Positions 1-13,970 of a DNA stretch of 64,000 bases are shown here, piece by piece (position 1 is the first letter of the stretch; the number at the start of each line of letters is the position of its first letter). Below the pieces are notes generated by a model. It saw only the letters and a program-made list of their open reading frames with translations, did no database searches and was not told the DNA's origin. A program made the position numbers and the translations under genes. The stretch comes from Hypomyces perniciosus (taxonomy: Eukaryota; Ascomycota; Sordariomycetes; Hypocreales; Hypocreaceae). Location of the stretch: the NCBI GenBank assembly GCA_008477525.1, contig SPDT01000001.1, positions 1,054,001 through 1,118,000 of the forward strand. The letters run 5' to 3'.

Positions 1-2111
1 AAAATCTTATAAAATATACCTTTATTAAAGTAAACTATTTAAGATATACTTTAAAAGGAGTCCTTTTATAAGAGAATAAAAAGGGAGAATATTATATTAT
101 AGCTTACTACTTATAGAAGCTAAGCTTTATTAAATATAACTATTTTATTTATAATAAAGAAATACTAGTAGTAATTTACTATTTAAAAGAGTAAAGAGTA
201 AAGCTATATAACTGTAACCCTTTTATAGTTATTTTAAACTATAAGAACTTATAGTTTTTTATAATATATAGGAAACTCTTTAAATAATAGATATACTAGG
301 CAGAGTTCTTTTCCTAGTTCGATTTTATAATTTAATATAGGCCAGGCAGTAAGGCAGCCGCTTTTAATGCATTAAGCTGCAGGAAATAAAACCTTTTATT
401 TAATAAAGGCAATAAGCGCGAATTAAGCCGCTATATATAACTTATCCCAGCTATACTAGCAATACAGAGATTTAAGGATAGCAATATTAATCTCCCTTTA
501 ATACGCGTATTTAATAGAAATAAAAAATTACAGGACCTATAAAACCTAACGATTTAAAAGGACCTAGTATATTAACAGGTATATACTGCAGTTAAAAAGG
601 AAAAGCGCTCCCTCCCTGCAGACCTTTAATTTAAAGTATAGATATTAAAATATATAATCAATAAGGAATAGAGATTAATATTTTAAGACTATATCTAAGT
701 ACTGGCTATAATTAAAAAAGAAGGCGAAATACTGCGTATTTATATTATATAAGTAGAATATAATACTATAGTTTTAGGCTATTTAGGTTATAATAAAACT
801 TTAGCTATTATTTCCTGCAGGTTTTTTTAGCTAGGAATTAGCAGTATAGTTTAATAATTCCTTTATAACTGCAGTATATATAAAAAAGGAAAGGTATAGA
901 AAGCTATAAGTAAAGATTCCTTAAACTATTAGCTATTCCCTAATATATTTATAGTAACTTAACTATAGACTTTATAGTTAACCTATTACCTATAAGACTA
1001 ATATAGGTATAATACTTTTAGATTATTATTAACTAGCTTATTAAAAATATTACCTTTAAGGTAATAAAGAGTATAGAGGTAAAAGTATATATAAAGAGGT
1101 TCTTTTAATGCTATTATTAGTTTTATAGGATACTTTAGTTTATAGTTAGCAACTAAGGATCTAATTAAACTAGCTGCTTTTAAAAAGCTTTTTATAAACT
1201 AGTAGGAACCTAGCAACGCCTAAGTATAGTGTATTACCTATAAATTAATAGCAGATTAAAGAAAAGTAATTAAAAGATCTAAGTATACTTTAAAGTATAT
1301 ATAGACTACTTTTAAAGTAATTAGGGAGACTTCCTTTTAGCAGTATAATTAGCTTTAAATAACTGTAAATATACAGCTATTTAAATAAGCCCCTTTTTCT
1401 TTAAGTATAGCTACTATATAGAACCCTTTTAGCTATATATAAAAGAAAATAAAGTTATTAAATTAAAGGACTTAAAGGAGAAGGCTATAAAAGAAATAAT
1501 TAAAAGACTAAAAAGAGTAACTGCCTTTGCCTAAATAGCATTTACCGCTATACAATAACACTATAAAGACTCTATAAACTAGCGATAAAGCCCTTTTAAA
1601 AGATATAAAATAAGAGATAAAGTCTAGCTATACCTTAATAACTATAATACTCCCCGGCCTTTTAAAAAGTTTAATGCCTTATATTATAAATATACAGTAA
1701 TAAAGGTTATTAGCCTTTATATAGTGGAACTGGGTATATTAACTGGTATATACCCGCGATTTTATATTAACCTACTAAAAAGAGCGGCTAATAACCCCCT
1801 TTTAGGCTAGATTTTAAACGACCCTTAACTATTACTAATATAAGTGGATAGCGAGAATAAATAGGAAGTTAAAGAGGTCCTTTGCGCGAGGATTAAGCGG
1901 CAAGGTCGCAGCTTTTTCCGCGAAGTATTAATATAATGGAAAAGATATATAAAGCTAACCTAGGAACTGATATATATACTTAAAGATACAGTAGCCCTCG
2001 ATAACTATATATCTAAATATAGCCTTATTAAATTTAATAATAGGCCACTTAATAGCTATATGCCAGTAAAGCAACAGCGCCTAAAGAGAGAGCTACTGTA
2101 AAAAGGGGGGG
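1..2111 (+). pseudogene. RIP-degraded 3' part of family A pol (RNase H, integrase, chromodomain)
   Basis: This stretch is collinear with the intact A pol at 20692-24417, from about codon 542 of that protein (just before the RNase H catalytic aspartate) to its stop. It reads in the plus direction. Nearly all differences from the intact copy are C-to-T or G-to-A transitions, and these create many stops, so no protein can be made. The left edge is the window edge, so the element continues upstream. It shows that RIP once acted on this family, in contrast to the untouched copy 18 kb away. The identification is sure because the alignment runs on without gaps into a matching LTR. Confidence 0.9.
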
Positions 2112-2114
2112 TAA

Positions 2115-2340
2115 TGTTATAGGCTAGGCTATATCTCCTGGAATTACAACTACGCCGAATCCGGAAATATAACCAATACTAAACCGCTTACTTAATTAGG
2201 AAACCACCTTAGCCATAACCCTATACGCATAACTATATAATATATATATAGCTAGTATAGAGCTTCTTTCCTTTAGCTATAGATAGATAATATAAAGGTG
2301 CCTTAACTGTATGCTTTCCAGTTAAGCTATACCTATTACA
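2115..2340 (+). repeat. RIPed 3' LTR of family A
   Basis: The 226 bp align end to end with the LTRs of the intact A element in inverted orientation. The differences I checked in the first half are all transitions (for example TGTCAC to TGTTAT). A G-rich polypurine tract lies just upstream (2100-2111). The LTR abuts B-family sequence at 2341. The internal segment used for self-priming in the intact copy is still recognisable here. Confidence 0.92.
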
Positions 2341-5300
2341 GTTAATTATTTACTAATAAATTATTACTTATACTTTTAAATTAATTTAATATCAATAAAA
2401 TTACTTTTCTTTTATTAAATATTATTAATTTTTAAATCATTTTTCTATTTAATTAAATATAAGTATTATATCCTTTTATATTTATAATTAATAATTCATT
2501 TAACTTTAAATATTCTTTTAATACTAAAAAGGTAATTTATTAACTTAAAAGGGTTTTATTTATAGCTATAATATAATTTAAGATTTATAATATTAAAAAT
2601 ATTATAAATTTTAATAGAAAATAAAAGATAAATTTAATATATTAATCCACTTATTTTAATTTAGCGTTTAATTTAGTAAAGATTAATATATTTTTTAATA
2701 AGTTTTTTACTAAATTGCTAAAATTTTAAGTATTTTATAAAAAATAATATTTAATTGCTAATAGTAAATTTCTTTTTAAGTTAATAAATATTATATTACT
2801 TTTTATATTCTTTTTAGCTTTATTATAGTATTTATTTAATTATTTTATAAATAACTTAAAACTTTTTTACCTTTATAATAGTATTAATATAATATTTATA
2901 GTAGGTTAATCTATTATAACCTAAAGCGCTAAGTTTATAGCTAAGTAGTAAAAAAGCTAATAAATAGTTAATTATAGAATATTTAGCACTATTATATATA
3001 AATTAAATAAAAGATAATTTTTATAGTTAATTATTTTATTATTTACTGTAAAAAAATATAAATAATACTTTAAGGTTTAATTTTACTGTTTAGTTTAACT
3101 ATTAGTCTATAGGTAAAAAATAATATTAAATTACTATTTATAAGCTAATAAGTAATAAAAACTTCGCTAAAATCTAGATTTAAATAATTAATCTCTATTA
3201 AAGATAATTCCTTATAGTATTTTAAAAATTAAGTAAATATATTTTATAAAAAGGTTAATAGCTTTATTATTTATAATATATATTGTTATAAGTATATATA
3301 GGGTATATTTTGTCGAGGGGGAATTGGCACTCCAAAACATATACACAACACATATACACCCACACACAACGACTAGTATCGAGCGCGGGAACCGCGCTCC
3401 TAACAGAACCACAAAGCGTCAATTAAGTAATATAGGGACTAAAAGATACTGCAGATCATTTAATCATAATGCCAGCAGCCAAAAGCAATTAATGGTTACC
3501 TTTATACGCCTTAGCGGCTATATTCTTACAGGTGGGGTTATATATTAAAGGGGGAAGAAGGTTAATGTTTATTAAACTAGGTTTATCTGTATATCTTTAT
3601 ACTCCTATGCTTTCCTAATCTAGTAGCTGCTTAAATAAGCAGCCAACCTTTCTTGGGTAAGCTAATAAGAAAAATGCTGGTGCGTTGGGTATATTAGTTA
3701 CCCCCAACAAAATATTTTATATATTAATTAATAATAATAAAAATTATATTATATAGGTATTTACCTTTATAGTGTAAGACTTCTAGTAAATCTATAATAA
3801 AATCTATAGAAGTTTCTTTAAAAAGTTTTTCTAATATTAATAATAAAGTAAATTTACTATAAAGTTAATAGGTTTTTACTTTTATTATGTAGCAAATATA
3901 ATATATAGATATATAGCGTTTAATATCTTACTTTATATTTTACTAATAATAGGTTAATATAATGCATTTTAAAGTATAATTAAGTCTTTAATATTTAGCA
4001 GTTAAATTATTATAAAGTAATATTAAAATCTTAATATAAAGACTTACTAATATATAGACTCTGCTTTAATAGTAAATTAGCTTGTTATTATTAAGAATTT
4101 AATTATTATTATAAAATATATTAACTACTCTTTAACTTTAAACCTTTTGCTAAATAAAGTAATCTTTTTATTAAACTTACAGGATAATTAAATATAAAGA
4201 TTTTTATAGTTTTAGCAGTAAACCTGCAGTAATTTACTATATAACCTATAAACCAGCAGTTATAAGTCTAGCTATTATACTCTATAAGTAGGCTATTTAC
4301 TAAATAGTAGTTAGTCCCTATCCTTTAACTTAAGGCGACGTTAAAGTAATACTTTTATTTATAAGCGATTTAATATATTTTTAATTATTATAGTATACTG
4401 CTGAAAATCCCTGTAATTTATATAAGCTATTAGCTTTTATATTATAAAAACGCTATAAAATTATTAATATATAGCTTTAGTGCAATTCTTTAATTTTAGT
4501 AAAATTCTAAAAATTAAAGTATTAAAATAAAGCGTTAATAGGGTTAAACTTCTTTAGCCTATATTTAATATACAAATTAAATAAAGTTGGTTTATTAAAA
4601 GCCTTTACTTATTAATATAAAAGCTTTTATTTATTTATAAAGTAATAATAGTTAAAATGGTGTATTATAACTTAAATCTCTATACTTATATAAGCTAAAT
4701 AATATCTTTATATTTAAAAAGCCTTTATAATAATAAAAGATTTAATATTAAAGGTATAATAATATAATTTAAAACTATTTAGCTTTTATATATATATATA
4801 TTATAAAGTATTAAGCATATTATTAATATTAAGCTAATACTGCTTTAATTATATGGTTTAATATATTTATCTTTATATATATTAATACTTTTAAGTTATA
4901 ATATATTAAAATAAGTTTCTTTAAGAACTTTCCTTTAAACTATTAAAAAGCTTTAAAAGCGCTAGGCTTTACCTATAAAAACCTTTCTCGCTTCCTATAA
5001 ATAAAATCTATTAAAAGTATTATAATTTTACTGTAATCTTTTATAAAGTAATAGTAAAACTTTATAAATCTTAGAAATATAAAGATATTATAAACGCTTT
5101 TAAGTATTAACTATTTAATAATAGCTTAAATATATAACTGTTTTATTTTAATTTTATTAAGTATAATAATATATTTAAAGAAAGGTATTAAAGTAATATA
5201 AAAGATATATTTATTAATATTAATATATAGCTTTGCGTTTTATAACTTTTTAGAAAATTAATAAATATATTATATATACTTTTTAAGGGTATAGCAATAA

Positions 5301-7880
5301 ATTAATATACTATTAATATATTATTAAAAAGTTATAGGGGAATTTATAAAGCTAAATAGTATAATATTACACTTAAAGTATTTATATTAGCAGTAAAATA
5401 GTGTCTTTTATTTATCCTTTTTGCAGATAAATATCTAGTGATATATATCCTTTAAATTAAATTTAATAAAAATCTTAATATATAAAAGTCTATCGAGAAT
5501 TTTAAAGATTAATAGTAAAAGAGCGCAGTTTTTATAAGTTATTTTATTTAAAGTATAGAAATTAATATATATTTATAGTTTATTGCCTTTTTTTAATATA
5601 AAAATTATAAGGGCATTTATAAGACTAATAAACTGCTAAATCTATATATTGTATAATACTTTTTTTAAATACTTATAGAGAATTTTTAGCTTTTTAAGTA
5701 TTAGGTTATAGATAGGATTTTATAGAGGTATTTTCCTATCTTTTAACTTAATAGTATATTATTAATTTATTAATATATTAGCAGTTTCTCTTATGGAGAA
5801 AACATTAATAAGATTATAATATATTAAAAGTAATTTTAAATATAAAGCTAACTTATAGTCTTTTAAAGAAGTAGCTTTATTTAAGTTAAAGGACAGTAAA
5901 TCTTTTAAAGCTTTTAATTTAATTTCCAGCTTTTTTTAAATTGCTAATATAAAAGCTATTTAAGCCTTTTTAATAGTTTATTATAGCTGCTTTTTAAAAG
6001 CTATTAAAGTAATAGAATCCCTAATTAAAGGATAATTCTATTAATTATACTTTTATAAAAAGGTAAAATTAGCGTTTTAAAATTAAAGGCTTTTTAAAAT
6101 AAAGTCTTTTAAGCTATTAGCAATAATATAAAACAGTAGCCACTTTTTCTTTACTCTTTAATTATTAATTATCTTTATAAATATATCTATATAGCTATAG
6201 GTTATAATAAAAATATTTAAAAAAGATAGTAGTAAATTTAAAAGCTAGTAATAGACTTTTTAATTAATCTTTTTATTATAAAGAGATAATATAAATATTG
6301 CTATTAAGATTAAATCAAGTATTTATATATTGCTAATAGCTATTTAACTGTATTTTCTTTAATTATTCTATAAATAAATTTATATAGCAATTATATTCCT
6401 AGGCTTAATAAACTGCAAGTTTGGTATTTCTGCCAGTAAAGTATAGTTAAATAGAGTTATTATACTGTTTAATAAAATAGTGTTTACTATTATATTTTAT
6501 ATAATCAACAGTTTAATGAAAAGTTTTATAATAAAGACTATTATATTTTTAATAAATTATTAAACTAAAAGGTTTCTTTATTCTTTTAAACCTTTAAATA
6601 TTTTAGTTATAATATTTTTTAAAGTATTAGCAGTAGAATATTAATATAATCTTTTTTAACAAATAAATTTAATCTTTTTATATTTTCCTTAAAATTAAAA
6701 TTCCTATTAAAAGCTATTTATATAATCAATATAACTATATATAAAAGTTTTAATAATTATACTAATATAAATTAACTTTTATTAAATTATAGGGATTTTA
6801 TAGTAAAGTATCTGCTTATTTATTATAATGGAAAAGTACTGTAAAGATATATAAATCTTAAGCTATAAAGGAGTTATTTTAAAAAATTCGCTTTTAATAA
6901 TTTTAAATTAAAAGAGGAATAACTAAAAACTCTATTTAATAACTTAATATAAATAAAAAATCTATAGAGTTACTTTATAATACCTAATTAAACTATTATA
7001 ATTATTATTTTTAAACTATTAATAAAATTTATTTTAAATAATTAATCTAGTAGATCTGCCTTTTTCTTTAAAATAATTAACCTATCGCTATTAAATATTT
7101 CCTGTTAAATAAAAAGTAGTATAAATAATTTTATAAACTGCTTAAAAAAAGTATTAAAAAATAATTTAAAACTGCCTTTTAATAATAGTAAAAAAGTTTA
7201 TAATTTTATTTAAAACTTTCTTTTATAATAAAAAGTTTAAATTTATATTTTACTTTAATTGCCTTTATAAAGTTATTTCGAACTAATAGTATATAATAAG
7301 CTAATTATAGGCAATAAACCTTTAATCTTTAAAAGTTTAAAAAAAAGGGTTTCCCTTCAAAAGAAATATTTCAATATTTCCTCTTTAAATATATTTACTA
7401 TTAATTTTTTATTTATTAAACATAAATAGTAAATTCTATTTCTATAAATAAAGTATTATTTAAAAGGCCTAGTTAATAATTTAAAAAAGTAATTTTATTT
7501 ATAGGTCTTTATATTTAAAATACAGCTTTTTTATTAAAACTAAATTAATTATTTACTATTAAAGGTATCTTTAACTTTAATAATTTTTTACTTTTATTAA
7601 CAATAAAGAGAGATTAATATATTAAAGACCCTTTTTAAAGTAAATAGATTAAGCGAAGGGCTATAACTTTAAAAAAGAGTAAAAGAGGTTAAAGAGTAAT
7701 TATTTAAAGGAGAAATAAATATTAATAAGCAGGTAATAAGCCGGAAACTAATAGTTAAGTATAGTAGTAGTAGTTTACTAGTCTTTAAAGGTCTATATCT
7801 TTAAGGACTATAGTTACTTGTATATATATTCTGGCCTATATAATATTATAAGAGCTCCGGAGCTTCCGGTCTCTTAATAT
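2341..7880 (-). mobile_element. Family B Ty3/gypsy relic, copy B1, heavily RIPed
   Basis: The minus strand is homologous to the plus-strand copy B3 (58345-63719), which shows reverse transcriptase, integrase and chromodomain remnants. Here the order is reversed: the chromodomain and integrase end lies near 2400-4300, reverse transcriptase around 4900-5600, and the gag and 5' end near 7000-7880. Every frame is broken by TAA/TAG and base composition is extremely AT-rich, so nothing can be coding. The 3' end is cut off where the A relic begins at 2340, and the 5' end runs into a copia fragment near 7880. A 0.4-kb element interrupts it at 3309-3711. Internal domain borders are approximate. Confidence 0.75.
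3309..3711 (+). mobile_element. 0.4-kb short-TIR element, copy 1, with 4-bp target duplication
   Basis: This 403-bp block has ordinary composition inside RIPed B sequence. B2 (near 57930) and B3 (near 62438) both lack it and run straight through, so the insertion is proven by two empty sites. Its ends are inverted, TTTGTCG at the left and CAACAAA (RIPed CGACAAA) at the right, flanked by ATAT on both sides. A perfect 8-bp-stem hairpin lies at 3381-3399 and another hairpin at 3626-3643. There is no convincing ORF. A second copy lies inverted at 46308-46714. It could be a MITE-like DNA element. A solo LTR is less likely, because no TG...CA boundary gives a target duplication. Confidence 0.65.
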
Positions 7881-8850
7881 AAGATTTATATTTCCCTGCG
7901 CCTTTTATATTACAAAGCTAAAAAATACTATATATATAAATAATAAATTAATTAATTAACTACTTGAAAATACTTTTGATTAAGATTAATTAAAAAGTAT
8001 AATAAAGCTAAAGCGCTATATACTATATTAAGCTTTATTATAATAGCTATATAAATATTAATCCTACTTTCTTTTAATATATCTTAATTATTACTTTTAA
8101 AGTTTATAATATACTTTTTTAAAGCTTTATAATAGGTATTAAAATTATAAGAAACTATATTCCTTTATTAAGCCTAAATTACTTTATAATTCTCTGTAAA
8201 TAAATCTTATAAGAAAAGTATATTTTATACTTTATATAAATACAGGTAATTGTAATTATTAAAAACTATTATATATCTCCTTTATTATAAAGCTTATACT
8301 TTACTTTTAAAGTATATAATAGTTTAATATAAAGAGTTTTAGTATTATAATAATATATAATTAAAACATTATTTATATAAAATATAATAAAAATCTTTTA
8401 AGCTTTATTATAAAAAATAAGGCCTTTGAAACCTTAAAATTAACTTTTATTACTTTAAACAAATATTCAGCTACTTTAAACCTTTAAAGAGCTTATATAT
8501 AACTGATTTTAAGTTCTTATCCTTTAAAGTATTAAAAAAAGTATTTTTAATATTATATTGCTTTAATTTAAAGTTAAATGTTACTATAAAAGTAATAAAT
8601 ATATAAAAAGAATATACTGTTAATATAACTGTATATATAGTTTTTATAATAAAGCATTTTTATAAATCCCTATAAACTATAAAATAAACTTTATTGCATT
8701 TTAAATTTCTGTTTTAATTAAACTTATAAATAAAGATTTAATATATTAATAGTAGCTTTATTATTGCCTGTAAATATAATATTTCTTACTAGGTTCCTTT
8801 TATATATAAAAAGTTAATCTTATTATACATAAATTCTATGCATTATATAT
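7881..8850 (-). mobile_element. Family D Ty1/copia fragment (RNase H / reverse transcriptase part), RIPed
   Basis: The sequence aligns with the minus-strand pol of D1 from about 28300 to 29360, with transitions as the main differences. It covers part of the RNase H and reverse transcriptase region only. Both LTRs are missing, so it is a truncated piece lying between the 5' end of B1 and the F relic. Boundaries are good to a few tens of bases. Confidence 0.7.
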
Positions 8851-11800
8851 AAATATATAATATACTTTTAAAAGAAAGTAAAAGATAATATATTCCTAAT
8901 TAAAATCTGATTTTACTTTATAAAATAAATATAAAATTATAATACTTTTAAAAAATAAATCATAATTATATAATATTAAAATTTTAAAATTATTATTATT
9001 AAATTAAATACTAAAACCTTACAGGAATATTATTAACGACAAAGACTTAACAGATATAAGTTTAAAGGATATTATATTTACTATTAAAGAAAATTAATAA
9101 AATAGCACTTTTACTATAATAAAAGGTTTAAATGCAATTAATAATATTACTTAAAGTATAATAGCCTAAAACATATTATATATAAGTAAAATAAATTATA
9201 AAATTAATATTTATAATAAGCTAATAATACCTTATATTTATTACTAGACTATATATACTGCTAAAAAAATATACAATTTACTTATAAGAAACACTCTAAA
9301 AATAGTAAATATAAAAATATATAGGGTATAAATCTATTTTAAAAAATAAAAAGAATAATTAAATTATAAAAAAGCTATACTAAAACTAGTTTAACTTTAT
9401 TACCTATAAAGGAACTGCTTATAATAAAAGAAAATAGCATTTACTTTAAGGAAGCTTAATTAACTGTAAAATTTATATAAAAAAGAATGAAGAAATAATT
9501 AATATTACCTATAAAAGGGCTATAAAGCAACAATTAATAAATTATATCTTTTAAAATATTAAATAATAAAAGTCATAATAAAGATTTACTGTATCTTAAA
9601 TTAAAGACAATAATTAAAAGATATTAGCTATATATATTAATAAATAGTAAAGCAATAAGTAATTTTATTATACCTATAACTATAAATCGGTTACAGTTAC
9701 TTGAAAAAAAGAAAATTAAACTATATTAATTTTATGAAGTAATAGGAAAAGCCTTTTAATATAACAATAGATAGGTTAAGTGAAAGATTAATTATTTTAA
9801 ACTTAAAATCGCTAAATGTAAAAAGCGGTTTTTTATAATATAATAAATATTAATAAATATAATATTATTCCCGGTTATCTTTAATTAAAATATAATAACC
9901 ATAATATTAATTAAAAAAAAGCTAGCTTTCTTAGGGCAATAATAAAGCTCCTTTAATAATTAAAATTATTAAAAAGGTTTTAGCTGTAAAGCAGAAATCC
10001 TATATAAAACCCTTAAATATATTAAACAAAAGAATTAGAAAAGTTACCTTTAATGTAATTATAGAAATAATTTACCTAAAAATAAAGCTTAAATAAAGTA
10101 AAGGAAAAGATAAATAAATTTAAAAATAATTACCTGTTTATAGAAAGCATTTAATAATATTAATAAAATACTTAAAATAAAAAGCCTTAAAACAGCAGTG
10201 ATATTAAAATAACTGGAAAATATCTTTAAAGAATACTAAAAGTATACTAAACTATTTAAAGAAATATTTAATATTAAGCTACTAGAATACAGTTAATAAA
10301 ACTATATAATTAAACTTAAAGATAATATAAGTATTACCTTCTATAAAATTTATTATCTAAATGAAAAAAAGCTTAAAAGCTTATATAATTATTTAAATAA
10401 TATATTAGCTAAAAGGTATATTTAACCCTTTTTATTAAAAACAGGCTATTTTATTATATTTATATTAAAAAAAATAAACTATAGTTAATTATAAATTACT
10501 AATAGTTTAATAAAACTACTATTAAAAATAAAACGTTATTACTATTAATTATAAAATTATAAAATAAACTATATAAAAAAAGTAGTTTATAGCGCTAAAC
10601 TTTAAAAGGGCTTATAACTTTATTTAAATAAAAGAAAGATATAAATAAATAACTGTATTCTAAACTAAATATAGTTTATTTAAATATTTAATTATACCTT
10701 TCAGTTTTATTAATACCTGTATAATATTCTAAAAAGTAAGTAATAATATATTAAAAAAATACTTTAATATCTTTATAGTTATTTACTTAAATAATATCTT
10801 AATCTTTTTAAATACCTTTAAAAATATAAAATATTAAATTATTTATAGAATTAAAGAAATACAAACTTTATATATAAAAAGTTACTTTCTTAAAGTATAT
10901 TATTACCTTTAAAGAAATCTATATAAATCTATTAGAAGTATAAATAATTAAAGACAAGTTTATATTTATAATAGTTAAAAAGATTTGAAGCTTTTTAAAA
11001 TGTATTAACTATTATTAATTATTTACTAAAAACTATAAAACTATTATATAAACTCTTTATAAATTTATTAAAAAAGATTAAAGTCTTTATAGGTATTCAA
11101 TATATAAAATATATTTAATAAACTTAAAAAGTTTATTTTAAAAGAACTTATATTTATTATATTTAATTTATCTAAAGAAATAAAAGTTAAAATAAATACT
11201 TTTAACTTAACTATAAAAGCTTAATTTAATTAAAAAGATAAAAACAGTAAACTATACTTTATTGCCTTTTACTTTAAAGTATTATATAGCGCAAAATTAA
11301 ACCATTTAATATATAATAAAAAGTTCTTTACTATTATTTTTATATTTAAAATATAATAATACTATTTATTAAAAGGAATAAATGAGGTTAAAGTATATAT
11401 TAATTATACAAATACTATATATTTCGCAACAGTTTAATAACTCTAAAACATAAATCTATTATATACAATATCCTTTAAGATTTAATTATATATTAATTTA
11501 TTAAAAAAGATTTAAAAATAGATAAATAGACGCGCTTAATCGATAAACTGATTATAATTAAGGAAAGATTAAATATATTAAGTAAATCTTAAAATAAACG
11601 TTTAAAGGATATTACTAATAAATAGCACTTTAAGCTATATATAAAGTATCTAGTAATAATATTACACTTTAATATATTAAAGATCACTATATTACCTAGA
11701 ATAATAATAGATTTTGAAAAGATATAGCTTTTAATAATAAAAGAATTTAATAATAAAATAAAAAGATTTAAATTTTAAATAGAATTAAGAAAAATATAAT

Positions 11801-13484
11801 TATAAAAGTTTATTAATATTTAATATATAAATATAAAAGTATTAATAAAACCTATAAATAAATATAGAGGTACTATAAGTTTTAAAAGCTTAAAAAAGAA
11901 ATATAAAATATTATTTTTTACTATATAATATATAAACCAGTTAAACCTTTAAAATATAAACTATATAGTAAACTTTAACCTTTATTAAAACCAAAATAAC
12001 TATAAAAATTAAGTTTATGAGACTGTATTATTAAACTACATTAACTAGATTATTAAAGTTTATATAGAAAGTTATATTAACCTTAACTAAAATAATTGAA
12101 TAAAAAAGCTATTAATTATATAAATATTTTATAATAGTAATATTTTAAAGTTAATTAGACTTAGCTTTATATATAATAACTATAGCTTTATATTAAATAT
12201 ATATTAAGCACTAAAAAAGGCCTATATATTAATAAAGTATAAATTAAAGTGAAAGGTATAAAGCAGTTATATAAAGAAATATAAATATACCTTTACTTTA
12301 TATAAAAGAAATAAAGAAATATATTAATAAATATATATTAAAGGGACTAATATTTAAAGAAAAAGATTTAATTTATCTATATTATTATTTATTAAAAAAA
12401 GACTATAAATATTAAAATACTATAATTAAATAATAACTTAAATTTTAAGAAACTTAAACTTTACTTAATTAAAAAAGTTATTTTAAAAGTTATTTATAAA
12501 CTTATATTATTAAATAATATTTAAGTTTATTTAATATTTTATATTTTACTATTAAAAAGATATTATAAAGTAAATTTAAAAATAAACTAATTATAAACTT
12601 AATTAAAGTTTTACTTATTAAAGAAAAATATAAAAGTAAAGAAATTAAAGCTATATACACAGAAAATAATAAACGCTAATATTTAATTAAATAAAAAAAC
12701 TATAAAAAAGAATATAACTTTTAAGAACCTACTAAACATTTATTAAACACTAAAACTAAATTTAACTAGTTTTACTAGTCTTTAAATTAAAGGATTTAAA
12801 TCTATAAAATTATTATTAAGCCTTAAAAAAGCTTAATTTACTTTAATAGGCACCTTTAATAAATAATAATTAATTACTACCTTTGCCTCCTAGATAAATA
12901 AAGAGACTAATATACTATCCTTTTTATCTAAACCCTATAACTTTTATTTAAAAAGTTTAATATATTGCTTATATACCTTTTTCTTAATAAGCTAAGTATA
13001 GTTTAACTATCCTATAGCCGCTATAATCTATAATTAAAGCTCTATTAAATTAAAGTAAAAACCCTTTAACTTTTTATTTACTTTATCTGTTTCTAGTTTA
13101 AACTTTTTTTTTTATTTAAATATATATAAAACTAGAAAAGTTAATAAAAAAAGAAAGAAAAAGAAAAGGAATATATAAAATAAAGTAACTAGAATACTAT
13201 TATAGGAATAGCTTTAATATATATATTTACTATACTTTAAAGAGTTATTTATTATTTAATAAATTAATTTCTTTTAAAAGTAAAAAGTATAAAGTATATT
13301 AGCGGGATTGCTTTTAGAAAAAATTAAAGAAATAAATAAAGTATATTTATTAAATTTATAAGCGTAAAGTTTAATAATACAGTCTATTATAATATTAGTA
13401 CAGAAAAAGGAGAGAAATAAAAATAAGTAAAACTTATAAAAGCTAATAGGTTTTAAAAATAAAACCAATAGGAGGGGGATATTA
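8851..13484 (+). mobile_element. Family F Ty3/gypsy chromovirus relic (internal region), RIPed
   Basis: Broken plus-strand translations show a protease-like block near 9600-9950, reverse transcriptase near 10280-11000 and a chromodomain near 12640-12780 whose tail still resembles L-I-K-W-K-N-Y followed by E-P. The reverse transcriptase active site reads Y-L-N-N at about 10784-10795, where a gypsy enzyme has Y-x-D-D; this is the expected result of G-to-A changes. No 5' LTR was found, so the element is 5' truncated or rearranged against the copia fragment. A polypurine tract (GGAGGGGGAT, 13471-13480) precedes the 3' LTR. No frame is open. Confidence 0.75.
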
Positions 13485-13869
13485 TATTATAACCTAATTA
13501 TATTAAAAACCTGGTTATAAGATTACGGCAAAACATTAAAGCCTTTAGCCAATCACTAATAGATTGCAATTATGAGTATAATCCTATAAAAAGGATTACT
13601 ATATAGAACTGCAATCTAGGATTACTAAGATCGCTATAATCTAAATAATTTAAGTATATTTCCTATATATCTCTTTTATATATAAGACTGGATACGTTAT
13701 AATTATTTAGTATAGTTACTTAAATAGTTGTTAATTAATTACATTCACTAGAACAGCCTATTCTATAGAATTATAACTATATTACCTTACTTAGTATTTA
13801 TCCCTGACCTCTCTGTTAATATAAACCCACGAACCTCGGTTTATCCCTTAATCAACCCGGATCGTCACA
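13485..13869 (+). repeat. Family F 3' LTR
   Basis: This segment follows the polypurine tract, begins TATTATAACC (a RIPed TGT...) and ends GTCACA. Composition changes sharply to non-RIPed host DNA at 13870. Its end lies 101 bp downstream of the stop codon of the oxidoreductase gene, so F landed in or near that gene's 3' untranslated region. No partner LTR was found in the window, and the exact start is uncertain by a few bases. Confidence 0.65.
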
Positions 13870-13970
13870 CCGCCCAGCCAGCCCAGCACACCTACTGGCC
13901 GGTTCGGTAGCTGTCCAAAGTATTAATTTGAGCATGAGCCCCCACCAGCAGGTACCGGTAGCCATACATG

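Noticed and set aside
3324..3548. 74-codon open frame in the 0.4-kb element (and 46528-46722 in the other copy)
   Set aside because: The two copies are open in different frames, with CA/GT repeats and hairpins; there is no shared protein.
3311..3709. Reading the 0.4-kb element as a solo LTR with TG...CA ends
   Set aside because: With those ends neither copy has a 5-bp duplication, and the empty sites leave unexplained AA; the TTTGTCG/CRACAAA ends with 4-bp duplications fit both copies.
1..13484. Possible mitochondrial origin because of the AT richness
   Set aside because: The bias comes from transition mutations in nuclear LTR retroelements, and the window has spliceosomal introns and target duplications.
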